From assembly GCF_008642375.1 (NCBI RefSeq), contig NZ_CP029194.1, positions 4,811,001 to 4,875,000 of the forward strand: a stretch of 64,000 nucleotides of DNA, given 5' to 3'. The notes beneath the pieces are model-generated. The model was given only the letters and a program-made list of their open reading frames with translations, did no database searches and was not told the origin of the DNA. Below are positions 35,726 to 43,588 of this stretch, piece after piece; position 1 is the first letter of the stretch; each line of letters begins with the position of its first letter. Source of the DNA: Streptomyces venezuelae (GTDB lineage: Bacteria; Actinomycetota; Actinomycetes; Streptomycetales; Streptomycetaceae). Position numbers and translations under genes: made by a program.

Positions 35726-36283
35726 TCACGAGGCCCGATGGGCCTGGGTGAGCATGTCGAGGGCGACCTCGAGGACGGCTTCGTGCTTCTCCTCGGGGTC
35801 GCCCTCGACGTTGTCCATGAAGAACATCCCCGCGTGCAGGGTGAAGATCGCGCTCACGCAGCGCACCCGGTCGATGACGGCGAAGTCCTCCTCCTGGATC
35901 AGCCCGCTCAGTTCGAGCATCCGCTCCTTGAAGGTCAGCCCGATGCTCAGCTCGCGGACGGCCGCCTGGTTCTCCTGCATGAAGCGGAACAGCGGGTAGG
36001 CGCCGAGCAGCGACGCCTGGTAGCGGCGCAGGATCTCCTCGCGCACCTCCAGAGTCCGCGGCTGCTCCCGCGCCCAGTCGATCAGCTCGTCCACGGGCCG
36101 CGTGAGGTCCTGGAAGATGCCGATGATGATGTCTTCCTTGGTCTTGAAGTGGTAGTACAGCGCGGCCTTGGTGACGTCGAGGTGCTCGGCGATCTCACGC
36201 AGCGAGGTCTTCTCGTACCCCTGCGCGGCGAAGAGTTCCAGGGCCACGTCCTGGATGCGCTGGCGGGTGTTGCCTCGGGCCAT
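35726..36283 (-). CDS. TetR-family repressor of the adjacent MFS exporter
   Basis: A 185-residue regulator. The helix-turn-helix is at 1-50: TRQRIQDVALELFAAQGYEK, TSLREIAEHLDVTKAALYYH and FKTKEDII. The C-terminal ligand domain is helical with few polar anchors, as in repressors that bind hydrophobic drugs. It is divergent from a 14-TM exporter gene, with two near-identical 22-bp operators between them, so autorepression and drug-induced derepression of the pump are likely. Confidence 0.9.
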   Translation of the reverse strand: MARGNTRQRIQDVALELFAAQGYEKTSLREIAEHLDVTKAALYYHFKTKEDIIIGIFQDLTRPVDELIDWAREQPRTLEVREEILRRYQASLLGAYPLFRFMQENQAAVRELSIGLTFKERMLELSGLIQEEDFAVIDRVRCVSAIFTLHAGMFFMDNVEGDPEEKHEAVLEVALDMLTQAHRAS

Positions 36284-36303
36284 GGCTGCTCTCCCACTTT
36301 TAC

Positions 36304-36325
36304 TTACTTGACGACCGGCAAGTTA
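36304..36325. promoter_or_regulatory. TetR operator copy 1
   Basis: A 22-bp imperfect palindrome beginning TTACTTG and ending CAAGTTA. It matches operator copy 2 at 16 of 22 positions and lies 21 bp upstream of the TetR start. Confidence 0.65.
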
Positions 36326-36348
36326 CGGGTCTACCGTCCCCATCCTAG

Positions 36349-36370
36349 TAACTAGCCGGGCGGCAAGTAA
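36349..36370. promoter_or_regulatory. TetR operator copy 2
   Basis: A 22-bp element beginning TAACTAG and ending CAAGTAA, centred 45 bp from copy 1. It ends against the GGGG ribosome site of the MFS gene, so bound repressor would cover the start of that transcript. Confidence 0.65.
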
Positions 36371-36380
36371 GGGGATGGCG

Positions 36381-37964
36381 ATGGCGAACGACGGGGCAGT
36401 GCAAGCAGTGGAGGAGAAGGCACCGCCGGCGCGCAGCGTCCGCGTCGTCCTCCTCGCCCTGATGATCGCGATGCTGCTCGCGATGCTGGACAACATGATC
36501 ATCGGCACCGCGATGCCGACGATCGTCGGCGAGCTCGGCGGCCTGGAGCACCTCTCCTGGGTCGTCACCGCCTACACCCTCGCCACCGCCGCCTCCACAC
36601 CGCTCTGGGGCAAGCTCGGCGACATGTTCGGCCGCAAGGGCGTCTTCCTCACCTCGATCGTGATCTTCCTGATCGGCTCGGCTCTCAGCGGCATGGCCCA
36701 GGACATGGGCCAGCTCATCGGCTTCCGTACGATCCAGGGCCTCGGCGCCGGCGGCCTCATGGTCGGCGTCATGGCGATCATCGGTGATCTGATCCCGCCC
36801 CGCGAGCGCGGCAAGTACCAGGGCATGATGGCCGGCGTCATGGCCCTCGCCATGATCGGCGGACCGCTCGTCGGCGGCACCATCACCGACCACTGGGGCT
36901 GGCGCTGGTCCTTCTACATCAACCTCCCCCTCGGCGCCGTCGCCCTCGCCATGGTCACCACCGTCCTGCACCTGCCGAGGAAGCAGCGCGCCACGGGCAC
37001 CCGGATCGACTTCCTCGGCGCCGCGCTCCTGACCGTCGGCATCACCGCGATCGTCCTCGTCACCACCTGGGGCGGCACGGAGTACGCCTGGAGCTCGGCC
37101 ACCATCGTCGGCCTCGCGGTCGGCGGAGCCGCCGCCCTCGCCGCCTTCCTGTGGGTGGAGACCAGGGCCGAGGACCCGATCGTGCCGCTGCACATCTTCC
37201 GCAGCCGCAACTTCACCCTGATGTCCCTGATCGGCTTCATCACCGGCTTCGTGATGTTCGGCGCGGTCCTCTACCTGCCGATCTTCCAGCAGTCCGTCCA
37301 GGGCGCCTCGGCGACCAACTCCGGCCTCCTGCTCCTGCCGATGCTCATGGCGATGATGGTCGTCTCGCTGCTCGTCGGCCGGTTCACCACCAGCACCGGC
37401 AAGTACAAGATCTTCCCGATCGTCGGCGGCGCCCTGATGGTGACCGGCCTCTTCCTGCTCTCCACGATGGACACCGGCACCTCGCGGCTGGTCTCCGGGG
37501 TCTGGATGGCGGTCCTCGGCGCCGGCATGGGCTTCCTGATGCAGATCACCATGCTCGTCGCGCAGAACAGCGTCGAGATGAAGGACATGGGCGTCGCCTC
37601 CTCGTCCACCACCCTCTTCCGGACGCTCGGCTCCTCCTTCGGCGTCGCGATCATGGGCGCGCTCTTCACGAGCCGGGTCCAGGACGAGATGGCGGCACGC
37701 GGCGGGTCCGGGCTGACCGAGCGGACCGCACAGCTCGACGCGGCGAGCCTGGCCAAGCTCCCGGAACCGCTGCGCGAGGCCTACCAGTACGCGGTCTCCG
37801 TCGGCACCCACTCCGCCTTCCTGGTCGCCGCGGCGGTCTCCGTCCTCGGCTTCGCCCTCGCCTTCTTCGTCAAGGAGGTGGCGCTGCGCGGCGCGGGACC
37901 GGCGGCGCCCGAGGCGGGCGCGGGCGAGGGCGACGGCGCTCCGAAGGTCGCCGAGACGGTCTGA
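36381..37964 (+). CDS. MFS multidrug exporter, DHA2 (EmrB/QacA) family
   Basis: A protein of about 527 residues with 14 predicted membrane helices, a proton-coupled drug exporter. DHA2 motifs include the TM1 region MIAMLLAMLDNMIIGTAMP, motif A LWGKLGDMFGRKG, motif B FRTIQGLGAGGLMVG and motif C GGPLVGGTITDHWGWRW. The cytoplasmic C-tail is Ala/Gly-rich. ATG 36381 (MANDGAV) has GGGG six bases upstream; ATG 36375 is two codons earlier but too close to that site. It is divergent from its likely TetR repressor and ends before a strong terminator. Confidence 0.9.
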   Translation: MANDGAVQAVEEKAPPARSVRVVLLALMIAMLLAMLDNMIIGTAMPTIVGELGGLEHLSWVVTAYTLATAASTPLWGKLGDMFGRKGVFLTSIVIFLIGSALSGMAQDMGQLIGFRTIQGLGAGGLMVGVMAIIGDLIPPRERGKYQGMMAGVMALAMIGGPLVGGTITDHWGWRWSFYINLPLGAVALAMVTTVLHLPRKQRATGTRIDFLGAALLTVGITAIVLVTTWGGTEYAWSSATIVGLAVGGAAALAAFLWVETRAEDPIVPLHIFRSRNFTLMSLIGFITGFVMFGAVLYLPIFQQSVQGASATNSGLLLLPMLMAMMVVSLLVGRFTTSTGKYKIFPIVGGALMVTGLFLLSTMDTGTSRLVSGVWMAVLGAGMGFLMQITMLVAQNSVEMKDMGVASSSTTLFRTLGSSFGVAIMGALFTSRVQDEMAARGGSGLTERTAQLDAASLAKLPEPLREAYQYAVSVGTHSAFLVAAAVSVLGFALAFFVKEVALRGAGPAAPEAGAGEGDGAPKVAETV

Positions 37965-37973
37965 CGTTCCTGT

Positions 37974-38017
37974 ACGGCGGTGGGGCCGGCCCTTCTCGGG
38001 GCCGGCCCCACCGCCGT
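37974..38017. terminator. Bidirectional terminator between the MFS gene and cseC
   Basis: A perfect 19-bp inverted repeat, ACGGCGGTGGGGCCGGCCC, with a six-base loop and the exact complement. It serves both convergent transcripts and lies 10 bp after the MFS stop and 14 bp before the cseC end. Confidence 0.85.
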
Positions 38018-38030
38018 ATCCGCTCCACGG

Positions 38031-39362
38031 TCAGTCCGACAGCCTCAGCATGGGGAAGCTGCCCGTGTTCGTCGGCGCGTGGTCCGGCAGCCAGAGCACC
38101 GCGATCGCGCCGCCCACCCCCTCCGGCGCCGCCGCCGACGCCACGTTCCGGAAGGTCAGCCGGGCCCCGAGCACCCGCGCCTGGCCGGCCGCGATGGTCA
38201 GCCCCAGGCCGTGGCCCTGGCCCGCGCGGTCGCTCGTCCCCGTACGGAAGCGGCTCGGGCCCTCCTTGAGGAGCGCCTCGGGGAAGCCCGGACCGTGGTC
38301 CCGGACCCGGACGACCCGGCCCTCGACGGTGACCTCCACCGGCGGCTTGCCGTGCTTCGCGGCGTTCGCGAGCAGATTGCCCAGGATGCGCTCCAGACGG
38401 CGCGGGTCGGTGTTCACCCAGGACTCGTGGACGACCCGGACGACCACGTCCGGGTCGAGCGTCCGCACCCGCCGCTCCACGAACTCGCCGAGCGCGAGTT
38501 CCTGGAGCTCGGCCCGCTCCGACGCGCTGTCGAGCCGGGCCACCTCCAGGACGTCCTCGACCAGCGTCCGCATCGCCTGCGCCCGGTCCCGTACGAGCTC
38601 GGTCGGCCGCCCCGGCGGCAGCAGCTCGGCCGCCGTGAGCAGCCCGGTCACGGGGGTGCGCAGCTCGTGCGCGATGTCCGCGGTGACCCGGCGCTCGGCC
38701 TCGATCCGCTCGTTCAGGGCGTCGGTCAGGGCATCGACGGCCCGGGCCAGCTCGTCGGTCTCGTCCCGGACGACCCCGCCGATCGCGTCCCGTACCCGTA
38801 CGTCCGTGTTGCCCTGGGCGACCCGCCCGGCCGCGGCGGCGGCCTTCCGCAGCCGCCGCGAGAGCTGGCCGCCGATGAGCACGCCGAGGGCGCAGCCGCC
38901 GAACACCACCGAGACCGAGCCGATGACGAGCGCCCGGTCCAGGTCGTTCATGATCGCCGTGCTGCGGTCGGCGAAGGGGATGTGCAGCGACAGGACGTCG
39001 CCGTTGGCGAGCGGCACCGCGGCCCACACGTCGGGCGGCCCGCCGTTCCGGTGCTCCTGCACGAACGTCCCGCGCCGCCGGTCCCGCATCAGCTGGTCGA
39101 GCTGGGGCGGCAGCGCCGGGTCGTTGATCTTCGTGCCGAAGCGGGGCTCCTTGGGCTTCGACGTCTCGTACATCCGCTGGGCGAAGAGCAGCCGCTCCAT
39201 CTGCACCTCGCGCGCGTTGTCGAGCATCGAGATGCGGGCGGCGTTGTGCACGACCACGCTCAGCGTGACCGCGATCAGCGCCCCGACCGCCGCGATGGCG
39301 ACGGCGATCTTCCAGCGGACCCCGGTACGGAGGGCCGGCGGCTTCACGGGTCGGAATGACAC
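38031..39362 (-). CDS. cseC: Envelope-stress sensor histidine kinase CseC
   Basis: A 443-residue sensor of the sigE-cseABC operon, which responds to cell-wall damage. TM1 is near 18-40 and TM2 near 145-167, enclosing an extracytoplasmic sensor of about 100 residues (RMYETSKPKEPRFGTKI). HAMP follows (SRRLRKAAAAAGRVAQG), then the phosphoacceptor box ADIAHELRTPVTGLL near residue 235. ATP-binding motifs are GNLLANAAKHG, VRDHGPGFPEALL and GHGLGLTIAAGQ. The GTG start lies 11 bp after cseB. It should phosphorylate CseB. Confidence 0.92.
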   Translation of the reverse strand: MSFRPVKPPALRTGVRWKIAVAIAAVGALIAVTLSVVVHNAARISMLDNAREVQMERLLFAQRMYETSKPKEPRFGTKINDPALPPQLDQLMRDRRRGTFVQEHRNGGPPDVWAAVPLANGDVLSLHIPFADRSTAIMNDLDRALVIGSVSVVFGGCALGVLIGGQLSRRLRKAAAAAGRVAQGNTDVRVRDAIGGVVRDETDELARAVDALTDALNERIEAERRVTADIAHELRTPVTGLLTAAELLPPGRPTELVRDRAQAMRTLVEDVLEVARLDSASERAELQELALGEFVERRVRTLDPDVVVRVVHESWVNTDPRRLERILGNLLANAAKHGKPPVEVTVEGRVVRVRDHGPGFPEALLKEGPSRFRTGTSDRAGQGHGLGLTIAAGQARVLGARLTFRNVASAAAPEGVGGAIAVLWLPDHAPTNTGSFPMLRLSD

Positions 39363-39373
39363 CCTCTGGCCCT

Positions 39374-40078
39374 CTAGCCCTTGAGCTTGTAGCCGAAGCC
39401 CCGGACCGTCTCGATCCGGTCCTGGCCGATCTTGGCGCGCAGCCGCTGCACATGGACGTCCACGACCCGGGTGTCGCCGCCCCAGCCGTAGTCCCAGACC
39501 CGCTCCAGGAGCTTGTCCCGGGACAGCACGGTGCCCGGAGCGGACGAGAACTCCAGGAGCAGCCGCATCTCGGTCGGGGTCAGCGCCACCGGCGCCCCGT
39601 CCTTGCGGACCTCCATGCCCTCGGTGTCGACCTCCAGGTCGCCGAAGGCGAGCAGCCCGCCGCCGTCCGCCGACCCGTCCCCGTGCTCGCCGGGTCCGGA
39701 GCCGCCCGCGTGCCCGAAGCGCCGCAGGACGGCCCGGATGCGGGCCATGAGGACGGAGCCGTCGAAGGGCTTCGTGACGTAGTCGTCGGCCCCGGCCTCC
39801 AGACCGAGCACGACGTCGATCGAGTCGGCGCGCGCCGACAGCATGATCACCGGCACGGTCGACTCGTCGCGGATGCGGCGGCAGAGGCTGACGCCGTCCA
39901 TGCCCGGCAGCATCACGTCGAGGAGGGCGATGTCCGGCCGCTGCGCCCGGAAGGCGTCCAGGCCGGAGAGCCCGTCGGGCATCGCGGTGACCCGGAAGCC
40001 GTCCCGCTCCAGGGCGAGCTGGGTGGCCTCACGGATGACGTCGTCGTCCTCGACGAACAGGACATGGGTTTCGGCCAT
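39374..40078 (-). CDS. cseB: OmpR-type response regulator CseB
   Basis: A 234-residue activator of sigE. The receiver has the acidic pair VLFVEDDDVI, the phosphorylated Asp in DIALLDVMLPGMDG, VIMLSARAD and the Lys in DDYVTKPFDG. The winged-helix domain spans about 140-232 (LTPTEMRLLLEFSSAPGTV, WDYGWGGDTRVVDVHVQRLR). The linker has a Gly/Asp-rich insert (GGSGPGEHGDGSADGGG). GAAGGG precedes the ATG. In S. coelicolor phosphorylated CseB drives the sigE promoter, so the operon activates itself. Confidence 0.93.
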   Translation of the reverse strand: MAETHVLFVEDDDVIREATQLALERDGFRVTAMPDGLSGLDAFRAQRPDIALLDVMLPGMDGVSLCRRIRDESTVPVIMLSARADSIDVVLGLEAGADDYVTKPFDGSVLMARIRAVLRRFGHAGGSGPGEHGDGSADGGGLLAFGDLEVDTEGMEVRKDGAPVALTPTEMRLLLEFSSAPGTVLSRDKLLERVWDYGWGGDTRVVDVHVQRLRAKIGQDRIETVRGFGYKLKG

Positions 40079-40110
40079 CGTGCGTGCCCTTCGGGGGTCT
40101 GTGCTGCTGC

Positions 40111-40146
40111 GTGGTGCGGGTGGTGCGGGTGGTGCGGGTGGTGCGG
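40111..40146. repeat. Four perfect 9-bp tandem repeats between cseA and cseB
   Basis: GTGGTGCGG occurs four times head to tail in the 92-bp gap between the cseA stop and the cseB start. Such a tract can vary in copy number and would change the spacing between the two genes. Confidence 0.9.
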
Positions 40147-40170
40147 GCCGCTCGGCGGCCAGGAGGACGG

Positions 40171-40908
40171 TCAGTTCGCGTCGGCGGGTTCGCTCGGCGC
40201 GGGCTCCACCGCGGCCGCGCCGTCCCCGACGGCGCGGCTGTAGTCGTTGTGCACCCAGTCGTGCTGGGTGAACTTGTTCCCCGACCAGCGGTACGTGATC
40301 ACGTCCTCGCCCGAGGGATACGCGACCGGGTCGCCCTTCGCGTACACCTGCTTGGTGACGATCAGATCGCCCCGGTCGATCGTCCCGTAGACCGCCGCGT
40401 CCTCCGCCATGAACACGTTCTCGTACCGGTCGCTCTGCTTCCGGTAGACGTACGTGCCGATGCCGACGGCATCACCGCAGGTCATCACGTTGACGACGAC
40501 ATCGGGTGCGGCGCTGCCCGTGAGGTTCCCGTAGGAGGCGTCGACCGGGTAGGCATCCGCGACGCAGGGCTTCAGATCGTCCTTGAGCCGCTCGCCGATC
40601 TTCGGGTCGTCCTTGAGCAGCGCGATCGGATCCACCCGCTCGGCCGACTGCGGCCCGCTGGTCGCGGCGGGGGAGGAGGGGCTGGGCGCCGCCGCGGCGG
40701 TCTCGTCGACGCGGGCCGCGCCCTCGTCGCGGGAGCCCGTACCGCCGGTGGAGCAGGCGGCGACGGACAGCCCGACGGCGACGAGCCCGGCCACCGCCGT
40801 GACGCTCGCCGCCTTGACGGTACGCCGAGGGCGGCGCCGTCCGGTGCCGTACCGGTCGTCGCCGCCGTGTTCTCTGCCGTCGTCGGTTTCGGCGTCTAGG
40901 CCGCGCAC
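40171..40908 (-). CDS. cseA: CseA, lipoprotein modulator of the SigE response
   Basis: A 245-residue lipoprotein. A long Arg-rich cytoplasmic start (YGTGRRRPRRTVKAASVT) leads into a hydrophobic core and the lipobox LSVAAC. The mature part has a Ser/Pro/Ala linker and a domain with DPIALLKDDPKIGERLKDD, YGNLTGSAAPDVVVNVMTCG and YRWSGNKFTQHDWVHNDY. In S. coelicolor, loss of CseA raises sigE activity, so it acts as a negative modulator outside the membrane. The GTG start at 40908 overlaps the sigE 3' end by 13 bp. Sequence outside the operon context would not identify it, so the name rests on synteny plus the lipoprotein form. Confidence 0.85.
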   Translation of the reverse strand: MRGLDAETDDGREHGGDDRYGTGRRRPRRTVKAASVTAVAGLVAVGLSVAACSTGGTGSRDEGAARVDETAAAAPSPSSPAATSGPQSAERVDPIALLKDDPKIGERLKDDLKPCVADAYPVDASYGNLTGSAAPDVVVNVMTCGDAVGIGTYVYRKQSDRYENVFMAEDAAVYGTIDRGDLIVTKQVYAKGDPVAYPSGEDVITYRWSGNKFTQHDWVHNDYSRAVGDGAAAVEPAPSEPADAN

Positions 40909-41468
40909 CGCCCCCGCCCCCCTTCGTGACCTCGTACGTCCGCCCGCTCCCCCGTCCGGCCCAGGGCGCGGGCGTCGAGGTCGCGGCTCTCCAGCTCCTG
41001 GCGGAGCCGGGCCAGCGCGCGGTGGAGCGTGGACTTCACCGTACCCGTCGACATCCCGAGCGCGGCGGCCGTCTCCTCGGTGCTCATCTGCTCCCAGTGG
41101 CGCAGGACGACGACGCTGCGCTGCTTCGGCGCGAGCACCTTCAGGATGTCCATGAGGAGGGCCCGGTCGGCGTGCTGCTCGGTCGGGTCGTCGACGCTCG
41201 CGTCGGGCAGCTGCTCGGTCGGGACCTCTTCGAGCTTGCGGGAGCGCCACCACTCGGTCCGGGTGTTGATCATGACCCGGCGCAGGTAGGCGTCGGCGAG
41301 GGACTTGTCGGCGATGCCGTCCCAGCGGCCGTACGTCCGGGCCAGTGCGGTCTGGAGGAGGTCCTGGGCGTCGACCGGGTCGGGTACGAGACGACGGGCA
41401 CTGCGCAGCAGCGCGTCCTGCCGCGTGCGTACGTACTCCTCGAAGTCGAGCACCTCTCCGTGCCTCAT
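40896..41468 (-). CDS. sigE: ECF sigma factor SigE
   Basis: A 190-residue ECF sigma factor that directs cell-envelope stress genes. Region 2 is EEYVRTRQDALLRSARRLVP, DAQDLLQTALARTYGRW and RRVMINTRTEWWR; region 4 is LAPKQRSVVVLRHWEQMSTE, ETAAALGMSTGTVKSTLHRA and LARLRQEL. No anti-sigma factor is encoded; control is through CseB/CseC acting on the operon promoter. ATG 41468 (MRHGEVLDFEEYV) has GGAGG eight bases upstream; ATG 41483 and a GTG inside are alternatives. Confidence 0.93.
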   Translation of the reverse strand: MRHGEVLDFEEYVRTRQDALLRSARRLVPDPVDAQDLLQTALARTYGRWDGIADKSLADAYLRRVMINTRTEWWRSRKLEEVPTEQLPDASVDDPTEQHADRALLMDILKVLAPKQRSVVVLRHWEQMSTEETAAALGMSTGTVKSTLHRALARLRQELESRDLDARALGRTGERADVRGHEGGRGRCAA

Positions 41469-41666
41469 CCGAACCGCCTCCATCCCCGTGACCAGCCATT
41501 TCCTCGTGTCGTGGACGACGCTACGGAGGCTGTGTCACGGGGCTGTGCGGGGCAGCCGTCGGTGGACGCACGGCTACCCATCGGTTGTGTAACAGCGGGG
41601 ACGGAGGAGGTTTCGCGGCGGCAGTCCCGGGAGAGCGGCCGCCCGGGAAGGCCACGTCAGTAAGGC

Positions 41667-41695
41667 CACCTCACTGGAGGTCACCTCACCGGAGG
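41667..41695. repeat. 14-bp direct repeat upstream of sigE
   Basis: CACCTCACTGGAGG and CACCTCACCGGAGG lie in tandem, one base apart and identical at 13 of 14 positions, between the mutY stop and sigE, about 200 bp before the sigE start. OmpR-type regulators bind direct repeats, so CseB binding is conceivable but unproven. Confidence 0.6.
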
Positions 41696-41702
41696 GACCG
41701 TC

Positions 41703-42629
41703 TCAGGACAGCGGCAGGCGGTAGAACCCGTCGTCCAGCGGCTCGACGAGACCGTCCGCGACCAGGCCGTCCAGGGCCCTGGTCCGCTGCATCGGTTCGT
41801 CCCAGACCGCGTCCAGGGCCGCCTGCTCCACCGGGTCCGTCGACTCCCGCAGCACCGCGAGGAGCCGGCCCCGGACCTGCCGGTCCGTGCCCGCGTACGT
41901 CTGGCCGCGCCGCGGCGGGCCGTCGTGCGCCGGCTTCCCCGCCAGCTGCCACGCGCAGCGCTCGGCGATCGGGCAGCGCCCGCAGTCCTCGTTCCGCGCG
42001 GTGCAGACCAGCGCGCCCAGCTCCATCGAGGCCGCGGCCCAGCGGGAGGCCGTCGCCTCGTCCTCCGGGAGCAGGGCCCGGGCGAGCCGGCGCTCGGCGG
42101 CCGTGGTCGCGTTCGGCGGGTACTGGACGCCGGTCGCCGCCCGCGCGAAGACCCGGCGGACGTTGGTATCGAGGACCGCGTGCCGCTGCCCGTACGCGAA
42201 GGAAGCCACGGCGGCCGCCGTGTACTCGCCGATCCCGGGCAGCGCGAGCAGCTGCCCGTGGTCGCGGGGCACGTCGCCGCGGTGCCGTTCCGTTATCGCC
42301 GTGGCCGCCGCGTGCAGGCGCAGGGCCCGGCGCGGATAGCCGAGCCTGCCCCAGGCGCGGACGGCCTCGCCGGGGGCGTCGGCGGCCAGGTCGGCCGGGC
42401 GCGGCCAGCGCGCGAGCCACTGCTCGTACACCGGAAGGACCCGGACGACGGGGGTCTGCTGGAGCATGAACTCGCTGACCATCACCCCCCAGGCGCCGGC
42501 CTCTGGGCGGCGCCAGGGCAGGTCACGGGCGTGCCGGTCGAACCAGGCGAGGACGGGCCCGTGCAGTTCCGGGGGGAGGGAGGCGGCCACGGGGGCCGAG
42601 GGGCCGGGGGGAGTGTCGATGGAAGTCAT
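41703..42629 (-). CDS. mutY: A/G-specific adenine glycosylase
   Basis: Removes adenine paired with 8-oxoguanine. Features of the 308-residue protein are the catalytic Glu in SEFMLQQTPV, the helix-hairpin-helix LLALPGIGEYTAAAVASFAY and the catalytic Asp in AVLDTNVRRVFAR. A [4Fe-4S] loop has Cys 209, 216, 219 and 225 (C-x6-C-x2-C-x5-C). The C-terminal MutT-like 8-oxoG-recognition domain of E. coli MutY is not recognisable; the C-terminal 75 residues look instead like a short winged-helix (LVADGLVEPLDDGFYRLPL). It is transcribed toward sigE. Confidence 0.94.
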   Translation of the reverse strand: MTSIDTPPGPSAPVAASLPPELHGPVLAWFDRHARDLPWRRPEAGAWGVMVSEFMLQQTPVVRVLPVYEQWLARWPRPADLAADAPGEAVRAWGRLGYPRRALRLHAAATAITERHRGDVPRDHGQLLALPGIGEYTAAAVASFAYGQRHAVLDTNVRRVFARAATGVQYPPNATTAAERRLARALLPEDEATASRWAAASMELGALVCTARNEDCGRCPIAERCAWQLAGKPAHDGPPRRGQTYAGTDRQVRGRLLAVLRESTDPVEQAALDAVWDEPMQRTRALDGLVADGLVEPLDDGFYRLPLS

Positions 42630-42662
42630 GGCACCTCCGATCCTGGCACGTCCGCGACGCGA

Positions 42663-43364
42663 TCAGCGCGCGCCGTGGCGCGCGCGCTCGGGCCGGTCGG
42701 CGTGCGGGGAGGCGTGCGCGTGCGAAGAGGCGTGCGGGGCGGCGTGCGCCCGGGGTCCGCGCCCCGCGCACCACACGACGGCCGAGCTCCGGCTCGACCT
42801 GGCCGTCTCCACCAGCGACCGCACCGGCCGCTCCGCCGCCCGCATGACGAGGAAGGCGACCAGGGCACCGAGCAGCACGCCGGCGGTCACGTCGTGCGGG
42901 TAGTGCACGCCGACGAAGACCCGGGAGAAGGCCATGAGCAGCGCCATCGGCACGGTCAGCCAGGCCATCCCGCGCCAGGACAGGGCGAGCGCGATCGCGG
43001 CGGCGCCCGCGATGGCCGAGTGGTTGCTCGGGAAGGACCAGTCGCCGTACGGCGGGCACTCCACGAGCGCGGCGGGCGCCCCGAGGACCGCCCGGCACGG
43101 CCGCTCCTCGTCGATCAGCGACTTCAGCCCCTCGCTCACCACGTAACCGAAGGCGGTGGCGAGCGGGGCGAGCAGCGCGAGCGCCATCAGCCGGCTCGAC
43201 CCGTCACGGGAGCGCCACCAGCCGGCCAGGAACAGCACGCCGAAGAGCAGCAGTCCCGCCTCGGTCCACACCTCCGCGAGCCATTGGAACCAGTGCGGGG
43301 TGGAGTGGGCGAAGTCGGCGACGTCGAGGTAGAGCCGATCGGAGAGGTCGAGGAGGGAGTCCAT
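42663..43364 (-). CDS. PAP2-family membrane phosphatase
   Basis: A 233-residue protein with five to six membrane helices and the three phosphatase motifs: KSLIDEERP (KxxxxxxRP), YGDWSFPSNHSA (PSxH-type) and SRVFVGVHYPHDV (SRxxxxxHxxxD). It probably dephosphorylates an undecaprenyl pyrophosphate-like lipid or phosphatidic acid in the membrane. The C-terminal tail is His/Ala/Arg-rich (HASSHAHASPHADRPERA) and cytoplasmic-looking. It lies 33 bp upstream of mutY on the same strand. Confidence 0.9.
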   Translation of the reverse strand: MDSLLDLSDRLYLDVADFAHSTPHWFQWLAEVWTEAGLLLFGVLFLAGWWRSRDGSSRLMALALLAPLATAFGYVVSEGLKSLIDEERPCRAVLGAPAALVECPPYGDWSFPSNHSAIAGAAAIALALSWRGMAWLTVPMALLMAFSRVFVGVHYPHDVTAGVLLGALVAFLVMRAAERPVRSLVETARSSRSSAVVWCAGRGPRAHAAPHASSHAHASPHADRPERARHGAR

Positions 43365-43588
43365 GGTGGATGACGCTAACCGGAATTCGGAGCTCGGCGC
43401 CCCGGGCCAACGGCCAGAGCGACCCCCGACGAAAGTGGGGGGCGGGCCGGAGGCCGGTGATTCCGGGGCGCTTCGGGCCTGTTCGGGAAAAGTTCCCCGC
43501 GCGGACGGATGTGATCATCGGCAAAACTTGATGCCTCGGGCGGCGGGTGGGGCGGGAGTTGGGCCGGATCTCTCGTAAGGTTCGGGTC

